Below, in pieces: positions 1 through 10,540 of a stretch of DNA of 64,000 nucleotides. The notes below the pieces were generated by a model. That model searched no databases and was not told the DNA's origin. It worked only from the letters and a program-made list of their open reading frames with translations. Where the stretch lies: NCBI RefSeq assembly GCF_028769735.1, contig NC_088175.1, positions 372,001-436,000 of the forward strand. Direction: 5' to 3'. The translations under genes and the position numbers were made by a program. This DNA comes from Zonotrichia leucophrys gambelii (lineage: Eukaryota; Chordata; Aves; Passeriformes; Passerellidae). Numbering within the stretch: position 1 is the first letter of the stretch; each line of letters starts with the position of its first letter.

Positions 1-574
1 GCATCAGGCAGGAGGTTTGCTCTGAGTTACTCCATGTGCCCCAGTACAGTGCTGGTTTCATGTGTCACAACTGGAACAGGCTGAAAACTTTCTGATTAAC
101 CAGAAAAATCAACAAGCTGGAGCTAAAAGATATAAGAAGATCCTCAGGAACCACCAATGGCACATTCCTCTGCTCTTTATTCATGTTTTAGGGAAGCAAA
201 TTCAGTATTTCATCTTGTTTGCAAATAACCTTTCTAAAACAAATAAAGTTCTAAAGAGGCTTTAGAGGGATGTACTGAGGTGGATGGTGAAACCCTGGCT
301 TGTCTTTATTAGCAGCAGAACTCCAAGTAAATTAACAAATTCCTGCTTTCATCCATGAACAGAACATACTAAAGTTATTGTCATGGGGGTACATGATAGT
401 ACTCAATGTGATATTACTAATATATTAAAGAAGTATTGTTATAATTACTACTTCTCTAAATTAATAGATATTTTAAAAACAAAGTCTCTGTGGTGTAATG
501 TGGATTTTGTTTCTAGCCTCCCCACCTAAATCAAACCTAAGTGTCAAAAGAACTGCAAAAAATGAGAGAAATTC

Positions 575-692
575 TGGGGGAAAAAAATTATTCTGAGCAT
601 TGTTCCACAGACTTAAGTAGTGTTACCAAAGGGAGAGTTTGGGCATTTGTACTTTCATTTTAATACAGTGATCATGAATGCATAATGAATAT
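575..692 (+). repeat. Left arm of a long inverted repeat
   Basis: The reverse complement of this segment matches 2243-2355 closely. Shared blocks include GATCACTGTATTAAAATGAA, CTCCCTTTGGTAACAC and a GTGGAACAAT core followed by an A/T run and CAGAATTT. By eye identity is near 90% over about 115 bp, with two short gaps (7 and 4 nt). The flanks on both sides do not match. Confidence 0.8.
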
Positions 693-2242
693 GAAATATC
701 AATTATGTAAAGAAATTATTTAATTCAGTGAAGCAACCATTTACACATATGCAGAATACCTGTGGGACTCAGAGATGATGTTGGTTTGTTCTCTTTTCAG
801 TCACCCTGGTAGAAATCGGCAATAAAATCTAATAATTTAGTTTACAATAAGTCTGATTTAATATTATTTCTTCAGATTTGCACTGGAAAAAAAATGGAGG
901 GCAGAATCTGATCTCTCCCATTTTACTGCATAGTGGGTTGGTCTATTTTCCAAGAGCTTCATTATCTAACTTAATTACCCTTCTTTTTTCCTGACCTGGT
1001 TATGATACAATGAATTTTCATGCAAAGCTGAGGGAGGAAATAAAACATAAATCCACATCAGCTCAAGGTTGTTTGCCGGTACATTCACTGTGCAACACTT
1101 TATTTTGCTGTTCAGAAGTAGTTTAATAAAAAAAAATTGCTACTTTGTTAAAATAAATGGGCTTATTGTATCTGTAGAGCCTTTCTCACCTATATGTATG
1201 TGTGAGGTGATGTCAAGGATAACAATAAAACTACATCTGAATGTAATTATGGACTTTATTATTCCATCTATTTTTAAAAAATACATTTCACTTTTCATAT
1301 TTTATTTTTTTAAAGTACAGTGTTTTGGGGTAGAGTGTGTAGTGTTTTATAGGGGTTTAAAATACTTACTGGTGTACAGAACTGTAAGCATGTACCTGCT
1401 GATTTCTAATAAAATTGTAAGTAGTTTACAAGCAAATGTGGATAACTTAGTATGAAATTAAAATTCTTAGAAGACTTTAGAGAACTATAATAGAATAGCT
1501 TACTTCTAGACTTGATACAGCATTCACTTTGCATATCAGATCAAATTCAATTATTTGATATTAGATCAAATTAAATTATTGAATAGAATTTTTAAGGGTT
1601 TTTTAAATCTAATAATTTGAGTTCCTAAGCTCAATTCAGAACCCAACATCACATTTCTAACGAGTGCAGTATTTATTCTTCACAGTTAACATCATGTACT
1701 CAATTTATCACTATCATTCCTTGTTTCTCCGAGGTGATTTGAAGGACAGGTCGGTATTAATTACACTTTTAAGTAGCTCTAGAGTGTAGATGCTGCCGAG
1801 TTCTTTGTCTGTGTGTGGTTTGCAGGGCAGCCACGAGGTGTCTTTGTTGTACCACTGAATTTCCACCGATCAGGGATCCCAGCACAGCACTGGGGAACGA
1901 GGGCTGGCCTCGTTGTGGCAGATTTGTAACAGGATAAATCAAAGATTTAAATCCCATTCTTTACATTTTGGGTTGGTTTGGGTCCAGAAAACTTGAATCA
2001 TGCTGGTCACTGCCTGGCTGTCACCTGGCAGCAGGTTCCAGGTGTTCCTCTGAGCCAGAAGGATGGGAACACGGTTTGTACCCCCAAAGGGAGCCTGAAG
2101 GAATGAGGGGCACAAATGTAGCTGAACTAAGCAGAGAAACAGCTCAAAACAACAGGAGACAGTCCCTTATGAGTGAGCTGGTTGTGAAAGTACTGTGTGG
2201 ATTAAAAAGAGTAGAATTCCTCATTAATCATTAATTAATTAA

Positions 2243-2355
2243 TCATTATGCATTCACGATCACTGTATTAAAATGAAAGCCCAAACTCTCCCTTTGGTAA
2301 CACCACTTAAGTTTGTGGAACAATAGAATAATTTATTTTTTTTCCTCAGAATTTG
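2243..2355 (-). repeat. Right arm of a long inverted repeat
   Basis: Opposite-orientation partner of 575-692, separated by about 1.55 kb. It could be a pair of dispersed-repeat copies, the ends of an old element, or an inverted duplication. I do not recognise the family. Confidence 0.8.
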
Positions 2356-3164
2356 ATGCCTGTGGCTTTGTGTTACTGATCTGTGCACAAGGGCAGTTCC
2401 AGCCCCACAGTAAAACTGGATTTTAGGGCAAGACTTAACAATTGGCCTTAAGTGGGATAAGGGGGGAGGAAAGGGCTGAGTGAGCTCAGTTCTCTGAGCA
2501 GCGTTTTGCTCTTGTGCTCTCTGTGTAATTCTGAACCCTACAGAAAGACCCTTGTATCATCCTGAGTAGAATTATCCTAAAACAGCCAAAATTTCCCAAG
2601 GTCTTGGATTTTCACTGGCCTGCTGCCTCCTCCTGAGAGGGAGAGCACTGCCTGCTGCAGGGGAAGAGCTCCCATCTCCTTGGGCTGCAAAAGCACAGTG
2701 TGGTAAACACAAAATCAGAAATATTCCTGTGCCCCCTGCTTCTTTTTGATTCTCTAAATTTACCTGTGCTTTCATTCTCTTGAACTTGTCTATTGTGCAT
2801 AACAGTCTTTCAATTTCCCACCTCTGCCTATAGCCAGGGCTCCTCTAAGTGCAGAATTTTATAATGGAAGCCTATTTTGCTTTTGGAGGCTAACTGCACT
2901 CCATTAGAACACACATTCTGTCTCTCTTGGTGTAGCAAAAATTTTCCCTTTTGAAAAATAGTGTCATTAAACATAGTTAAATGCTGAAGTACCATAAATA
3001 TACAGGGCACTTGCATTACAAAGGTTTTAAAAGAGATGTTTTTATGTCTACAACAGACAGTTACAACACTGGATCTTGTATGTGTGTCCCAGGAAATATA
3101 GAGCATGTGAGAACTTTCTTAGCACTTGGCTGTTGTCTCCCAAATGAAGTTGAAAGATTGAAAG

Positions 3165-3257
3165 AAGGGACATGGTGGGCTTGACAGAGTTGGGTTAATG
3201 GCTGGATTCAATGGTCTTAAAGGTCTTTTTAGTTAAATGGCTGTATGGTTTTGTGTT
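3165..3257 (+). mobile_element. CR1 LINE 3'-end fragment
   Basis: Reads like the end of an avian CR1 3'UTR: a GGGTTAATGG..TGGATTCAATGGTCTTAAAGG core, then a diverged version of the terminal short repeat. Only about 90 bp remain, as is usual for 5'-truncated CR1 insertions. Old and degraded. Confidence 0.7.
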
Positions 3258-3345
3258 GCAATAACTTTTGGTTGCTCTTGGTTCACACAAAGAAGAGCAG
3301 TGCAGCAAAGGGGCTGCAGCAGGACACAGACAGAAATTTGAGGTT

Positions 3346-3744
3346 GTGGTGCTGTTGCAGACATCTTTTATGGAAAATCCTTTCCTTAGGATTTTTCCTC
3401 CTGAGAAGCTGAGAGGCCTCAGGAACAAAATGTAAACAATGGTTATCTGCTGCTGTGGAATGCAACAGGTGCATCTGGGATTGGCCCATGTTGGGTGTTT
3501 CTAATTAATGGCCAATCACAGTCAGCTGGCTCACACTCTCTGTCCGAGACACAAACCTTTGTTATCATTCTTTTCTATTCTATTCTTAGCCAGCCTTCTG
3601 ATGAAATCTTTTCTTCTATTCTTTTAGTATAGTTTTAATATAATATATATCATAAAATAATAAATCAAGCCTTCTGAAACATGGAGTCAGATCCTCATCT
3701 CTTCCCTCATCCTCAGACCCCTGTGAACACGGTCACAGTGGTGC
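3346..3744 (+). mobile_element. Solo LTR, family A copy 1, with target-site duplication
   Basis: The LTR body is 3353-3737 (385 bp), opening TGTTGCAGACATC and closing with ACA. The 7-bp string GTGGTGC lies immediately on each side (3346-3352 and 3738-3744), which supports LTR integration (6 bp plus one chance base, or 7 bp). An AATAAA-bearing AT-rich stretch near 3655 fits the R-region poly(A) signal. No internal retroviral genes are present, so this is a solo LTR left by recombination. Related copies in the same orientation start at 23069, 42202 and 59846. Confidence 0.85.
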
Positions 3745-6700
3745 TGCTTCTGTGTTTCTGCCTTATCAAACACTGGCTTGCTGGCATAAAATCCAACATT
3801 TTTATAAGATTCTGTAATTGATGTTGGAGTACACAGGATGGTGGATGTGTTCTCACCACCACTGATCTGTTTGTGTCCAGCACAGGCAGTTCCACCACCA
3901 CCACCACTGCCAAACCTGACTGTGCACACCCAGGCATAAGTGGCCAAACAGCCACAAACAGTTCATCAGGAGAACCACCACGAGCTGACTGACAAGACAA
4001 AGGATAAACCTACAAGTAAAACCCCAGACAAGGATTTAAAGGTTTGCAACAGAGGCACGATCAGTCCTTTGGCTGGATGCACCCTGGATTGCCCGCATTT
4101 ACTCACCAATCTCTTCTGTGGGAAGAATCTCTGAAAGAAGCAGGACTGAGTTTGGCCCTGTGAAGTGTAATGGGGCTAACACAAAGTTTTGATCCAATAT
4201 TTGCATTGAAACTAATGTTTTACTTGATTAAAAAAAGGCAGAAATGTCCCTGGTTTTTTTGAGACTCCTGATCTAAGGAGCAGTGAAGCCTCTCCTTAGT
4301 ACAGACACACTGGCATCCAGGCTTTCTGCACAGATCCTCTGTAAGACACAGAGAGTTTAGAGCCTGCAGAGCACAGACAGATCTGCTACAGAGGCCTCAC
4401 TTCTCTGTCCCCTGGGTTCTGCAGTCTGTGTCTATTCCCACTTTATTTAATTTTGTATAGAGCTGATTGTCAAAAAAAGCAAACAAAACTTTGCCTCTCC
4501 CTGTCTGTGCATGCATTTAAAGAGCCCTGCTACTGCACCATTTCAATAGCTTTTGCCCACAAAGTGTCAGCTTTTCATCTACCATTTAATTCTCCTAAAT
4601 GGATGTTACTCCTCTCCCCATTATGAATCTCTATCGCTTCCATGAAACATTATTTGCATAAAAGGAACTGAATAATTGATGGAGGATGTGAGCAAGAGCC
4701 AGCAGACAGCCTGGGAGGGGTTTGTGGTAATCCCAGTGAGTCCAACACATAGCTCCTGGCTCGTTTAATGGGATGGAAGCTGACAGGGTTTCCTTGTAGC
4801 TCTGCAGCAGAACTCAGGGCTGCTGCATGACCTCCTTGTACTCAGCTACTTTGCTTGTTGATCTCACTGCTCTGCTCCTCCATTAAGGGGAGAATTCATA
4901 AAGCACAGGATACAGCCTGCAGTTTGTGCTCACATACACCTTCAAACAGAGCTGAGGCCTGGCGGGCTGATTCCATTGCCCTCAGAAAATAAAATGGATC
5001 AAAAGTCTTAAATTCATCATATTATTAAAGGCAAAGTCTGGGAACAGCCGTCATTTATAACTTTGTTGATGAACTAAAAACTGAGTTTGATTTTAAGGCT
5101 CAAAAGATATAGGGTTTTTCCATACTAAGATTATTTTTTTAAGTCCATTAAAACTGTAAAACTCACTCTGTGCAGACTTTTTGCTCCTATTCTGCAATGT
5201 AAGTCTCATACTGGAAGTCTTCTGCATTTTAGATGTCTCCACTTAGTGAGATGACTGTCAGAATGAATATCTACATTTCTAAAAAAGAGAAAAAGCCATA
5301 GAAGCCATACATCTTGTAAATAAAATATGTTTGGCAGCTGTCTGGGAAAAAAATATCTAAAAATAAACCAAAATCTAATGATTTTTCTTTTAGAGCTTTC
5401 CACATTTCTATAAAGTACACATTTTTTAATGATAAGCAGCAGTATTAGCAGAGCCTGGAAACAGCTGGAACGATTAGTATTTTGTTTGGTGAGGAGCTGC
5501 CTCAGCTGCTCTGACAAGCAAGCTGCCATTTTCAATGTAATCACTTTTGATTCTAAAGCACTTGCTTTGCTTTTAACTTTGTGCAAATCCCTCTTGATAT
5601 TTCTCTTTTTAAAGCAGATGCATTTCCATATGTCCATAAAAGTTTCCTTGACAATTCAGCGCGCTGCTCAGAATGACTTCCCTGATTCCTGGTGGGGGAT
5701 TTGTGAAATGAGGCTGCTTTGTTCATTAAGGATATGTGTACATAATGTAAAACATACTTAATATCCTCAACTTCTGCACAGATGTTTTTGTTCTGAAAGG
5801 CACTCAAAGTTTCACTGCTCTAATTAAACTTTTTTCCTCATTTCTAAAGAAATTTATTAATAACTCTTCCAATTTCTGATAAAATTGTTATTCCATAGTT
5901 CAAATGTTAAAGAGTTTTCAGTATTCTCTGAAGAGAAATACTTGAGAGTAAAAAATATCTTTTTATAAAGGAAAACAATGAAAATAACTGATCCAGATAC
6001 TTCTGTTCATTCTGATATTTTCTGTTCTCAGAACTGTGCCTGATGTTTTTTGGGGAAAAGCTTTCTGCAACAACAAGCTACTGCATGGCACATTTTGTTA
6101 AACTCTTGGTATTTTATTCCTGAAAATGTTTTACACAGACTTTTTAAATTCTCATAAAAATAACCAGCAACCAAATACATATCAGTAGCATTTTTAAATT
6201 TCAGTTCTTATTCCTTCCCACCAATTTGGCTGAAAACAGGTATTTGCAAACACTGGTAGCCTAATTTCTTGTGGCCTTTCATTTTTTATGAAGTGTTTTC
6301 AAAAGACTTCAATCAACCTTAATGGTGCGTTTTTAGTTAAGGAAACAGAATGGAGAGAAGTCAATTTAAGCTCCCCAATGAACAAGTGTGTACAGAAAAA
6401 AAAAAGCCATAAATGGGTTTAGAAAACAGAGCCAGTACAAGCAAAATGCAGTGAGCAGAGCGCTCAGGGAAGCCAAGATATAATGGAAAGAGTAAAATAC
6501 TGCAGAGCTTTTTAAACTATATACAATTGGAACAATGGGCTGGACCCAGACATCCATGTTAAACTGTTAGGAGATAGGTGAAAAGCAAGCTGCAATTCTG
6601 TAACCAGGGCTAGAGAATATGAGAATGGAAGGGCTTAAAGCTGAAGCAAATGAATGTGGGGCAGTTTAGCAGCATAGAAATCAAGTCAAAATTGGCATAT

Positions 6701-7079
6701 TTCACTGTTTAATGTACCATGTGAAGACTCATCTCCTGGCTTTCTGAATTAAAGGACTATTAGTACCAAGCTCCTTAATGAAGCTGCTTTTATGCCACCT
6801 GTGAAATAATAATACCTTTATTTGCACACCTACTTTTTACCAAAATACTGTAAAAGCACAGGGTAATTAAGTAGTGCAGGCTGTGTTAGAGTACTGTACA
6901 GACCTACAAAACATATAAAACAGGAATACACCTGGGAAACTATCACCCAGCTATCGTTTAATTGTCTCTCATTATTTAAACATGGCGTTAATAATGCATG
7001 GAACACATTTTTCCAAAGCATCACAACCTCCCTGGTAAAAGGGTAACTGCATCAATATTAACAACCCCAAGACTTAAAA

Positions 7080-7340
7080 TAATTCAAAGCAGAGCCAGGC
7101 ACTCTCCTGGCTGCCCGGGCCCCGGCGCTGCTTTCAAACAAACTCCCGTCCACGGTCGCGGCGATTATCGCCGCTTGTATCAGTTTATACGCGGCTTTTA
7201 TGCCTGCTCACAGCTGAGTGCAGTTGTTTTTTCAGTGTCTGCCTCACGGTACAATTCAATCCATTTGGGTGGCTTAATGCAAAGATTTCGTAATGTACAC
7301 AGGGATGAGCAGCGCTAAGGCAACGAACATCGTGCTCATT
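7080..7340. promoter_or_regulatory. Candidate regulatory element (CpG-bearing, palindrome)
   Basis: A local cluster of CpG dinucleotides within AT-rich DNA. At its centre is a 17-bp near-palindrome, GCGGCGAT-T-ATCGCCGC (7158-7174). An E-box-like CAGCTG and TTTATACGCGG/TTTTATG strings follow. There is no open frame of note and no repeat similarity. Retained CpGs away from a gene suggest either a hypomethylated enhancer or a small orphan CpG cluster. Function is inference. Confidence 0.3.
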
Positions 7341-8816
7341 ATTCTTTTAACGGGAATGTCAACAAGAAGAGGAATTAGAGAGGAAATCGTTGTAACTCCA
7401 AAAGAACATCTGACTAACCACTACAGATGACATGTTTTTTCCCTTTTTATCCTCTTCATGATCCATAAAGCAGGATTTTTCCAAAACAATTAATTTGGTT
7501 GCCAAACCCTTCTTAATTCTAAGGAGATTTAAAACTCATCTACTTGGAGTCTGTCTCATGGAGTTAGAGCCACAACCGGATTACAAGCTATTCCATCATA
7601 TGGCTGGTGTTAGCCCAGTTGCTGCTATGTGGTACATAATTGGACTGCTGGACTGTTTAAAAAAAAGGGAAAGAAATATAAACCTCCAAGTCTTCTTTAC
7701 ACTAAGCCCACTGGCACCTCTGTCTTTTATTATTTGTGTTACTTTCTCCTCAAAATAAAAGCTCAGCGGCCTGAGAGAAAGAGTTTCTAAAAACTTCTTC
7801 TAAGTAACCTTGATATCCTTGATATACAGATTTCACAAGAAATACTAATGCTCTTTAAACGAGCCAATCAACAGCACTGGGCATCCCAATTCTACAGCAA
7901 AACAAAGATTTAAGTGGTAAAAGGTTCTTCTTTGTGTCTAGTGTTGGAGAGCATATGGCAAATTTCCACTTAACAACAGTCTCTTGGTTTGCAACACAAA
8001 CTAATTCCCGTGTTAATTCTTTTAATTATTAAGTGTGTATGTGTTTGTGTGCACACAAGTCTGCATGTTGTTTTGTTTCTCTGAAGAGAATCGGTGACCT
8101 TAAAAAAAATGAGGTGGACTTAAATCCTGATTTGCTCCTTTGTGACATTGTCTTAGAGCTGGGGTCATGGTGGCAGCTTTGTCCTCGCTGCTGGTGGTGC
8201 ACAATGGTCTGTGCTTGCTCTTTGCAGCCAAGATAAGGCCAACAATTAGATAATGTCACTGCTGATAGCTGTGGGCTTGGGCCTCTGGTCATCCAAACAT
8301 CCTGAGTACAACACGACCACCACCCAGCCTTTGTGCATGTTACCTTTATGGGGGAGCTGCAGTGACCAGGGAAATATCAGGGAATATGGAAGAATGAGCT
8401 GAGATGGCACTAGAAGTGCTGTCCCAAAGAGAGGAATCCAGCAGTAATTTAGTGATCTTACTTCATAATAGGTTTCTAATTTATCAGACCTAAACCAGTT
8501 CCAAAAAGCTTTTGCCTTTCATCAACCTCTTTACTCATTCTGTCCCCTTCTAACTCTATGACTGCACACAATATTGACTGCACTGGATGCATCATCTTTT
8601 CCTTTTTTCTTTTTTTTTTTCTTTTTTTTTTTTTTTGATGTTGGCCTTTTATCTCTGTTATTTTCAGGATTAAGCATAAACTGAGTTCACAAGAGTAACA
8701 CAAACAAGAGCAACCTGGAATGACCTGATTGCCCAATATGCATTATGCTAGCACAGAGGCATGAGGCAACCCAGGAACTTGAAGTAAATAAGGACTCAGT
8801 TACAGAAAATGGAGAA

Positions 8817-8846
8817 CAGTTGTTCTGTTGTCAAACAGAACAACTG
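8817..8846. repeat. Perfect short hairpin
   Basis: CAGTTGTTCTGTT (8817-8829) is followed after a GTCA loop by its exact reverse complement (8834-8846). Flanks do not extend the pairing. It is too short for a miRNA precursor. Confidence 0.85.
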
Positions 8847-10034
8847 CTTGACATACTGTTTGGATTGATTATTCAAAAATATATTATGGTGCAGTCCAGA
8901 TAAAGTATCTGCCTGGGAAAACTCTTCACCTTTTGCAAACAGAAGGGATGAAATATTCTAAGACAAAGAGATGCTAATGCATGTGAGGACCATCCATTCA
9001 CATTGGAACAGAGCAGCTTAATTTTTAGTTACACTTGAATTATTTAATGAAACTGTTTAAAGCTTTTTGTCCAAGGACATAAACTGCTTAAAACTAAATA
9101 TACATATGAACTCCTCTAAATTATTTTATTTTGAAAAAAGAAATGCACTGGTATCCAATTTTTACCTTTGGATTTCAGTTTGTAATAAAAATTCAAGTTA
9201 TCTTTTTTCTATCCTTGTCCCAGGAAAGGAGTTGTCCCTCTGGGCTTTTATCCTAACTCTGGTCTCTTGGGAGAGGAAGGCTGAAGTGTGAGTTTATGAT
9301 GAATTCCAGCCTCTGAATCCAGGGTGAGATTTCTCCTCCCCATTTCCAATGCGCAGCTCTGACGCTCCCTCCGCTGCTCTGCCTGGAAGTGTGTGGGATC
9401 TCTTTTGCCCTGTCACAGAAAAACACAGGGAAATTCTATTCTCATTTCTCATCCTCACTCTCTCCAGGGCTCAGAGGGAATGCCCCTTTTCACTTCCTTC
9501 TCACTGTGCAGCTCAGGCCATACTCACCAGCATTAAATAACAACACCCCTCCCTATCTCTGGCTTGTTCAGCGTGTATCATCACCCAGAACCAAACAAAC
9601 TGCAGCATTTCCTAAAACATGAATTGTTTTTAAAAAATTCAGGTTGGCCAGCTGTTTGGAGTCTCCCAGTTAGGAATGCTGCTGCCTTCAGAACCCCCAC
9701 TTGATGCTCCAGCACAGTCTCTGCTGCTCACCACTGTGTCCATCTGTCTGCGTGGCGCGTCGCCAGCTCTTAAGTTGGCCCCATCTTTACCCAGGGTACC
9801 AAAGCAGCACGGATCTGGACTGACAGCATCAGTAACTGCAAGTGTCACTTCTTCTGCTCCAAGTCCCTCTGCAGTGACAGCACTGCCTGCCTTGCTAGAC
9901 TGCTATCTCAGGTTGGTATCTCACTCCCGTTGGCCTTTCGGCTCTGTTTCAGAAAATGACAGAGGGACATTGATGCAGAGCCATAGAGATAATAGTGAAC
10001 AGAAAACAATAAATACTGAATGTTTATATACATC

Positions 10035-10540
10035 ATTTTATGTGGAGAGCCTGGTTCAAGCCTGGTTCAAAGAGCCTGGTTCATGGCTTAAAGAAAGAGG
10101 CCATGAAGGTATTCAGCTAAGGGAAAAATAAAAGGCCGCTGTAAAGCAGCAGTTCCCAGGCTTGATTCTGTAAATAATTAAAGTTCTCAGCCACCTTTTA
10201 TATAAACAACAAGATTCTCAGACCGTTTTCTCAAAAACAGGCAGATATCCTGTCCTTGGCTGCTCTGGGAACAGATGGCCGTTCTGGGAACAGATATAAA
10301 GGTTTTGAGAACTTTTCATATCATGGTGAGAACACTGATCTTGGTTTCAATAAACAAACTTCAGGTATTGTAAACAAAAGGAGGAGCTGAAGTTTTCTCT
10401 ACAGCCTATTGGGAGCTCAGATTTTGCAATATGCATGAAGTGAATTAACACTGTTATAAAAGGTGCCTGGTTGATCAATAAATCGAAGTCAGATGCTGAC
10501 CAACAAAGGTGGGTCGTCTCCCTTCACTTCAACAATTTTA
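10035..10540 (+). mobile_element. Solo LTR of an ERVK-like element with 6-bp TSD
   Basis: The body is 10041-10534 (494 bp), starting TGTGGAGAG and ending TTCAACA. ATTTTA is directly repeated at 10035-10040 and 10535-10540. A 6-bp duplication is characteristic of class II (beta-retrovirus-like) ERVs. GCCTGGTTCA is present three times near the 5' end (10050, 10060, 10074). AATAAA signals are at about 10347 and 10477, the second fitting the R region. No gag/pol/env sequence is present in the window. Confidence 0.85.

Larger units (their letters stand above)
1..3164. other. Intergenic, no gene recognised
   Basis: AT-rich unique DNA. I see no exon with a recognisable protein match and bordering splice sites. 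Its only clear structure is an inverted repeat (arms near 575-692 and 2243-2355, listed separately). The short open frames here lack codon bias or domain similarity. Confidence 0.6.
3745..10034. other. Intergenic, candidate conserved non-coding stretches
   Basis: No coding exon recognised. It includes a (CCA)n patch near 3893, a pyrimidine run at 8603-8636, a perfect 13-bp hairpin at 8817-8846 and a CpG-containing island near 7080-7340. Stretches such as 4440-4720 and 5430-5720 lack repeat signatures and resemble vertebrate conserved non-coding DNA in texture; no alignment was made. Confidence 0.5.

Noticed and set aside
5206..5637. 143-codon minus-strand frame
   Set aside because: AT-rich, Lys/Leu/Phe-biased composition and an overlapping opposite frame; more like non-coding DNA.
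8817..8846. miRNA precursor
   Set aside because: A 13-bp stem with 4-nt loop is too short, and no extended pairing flanks it.
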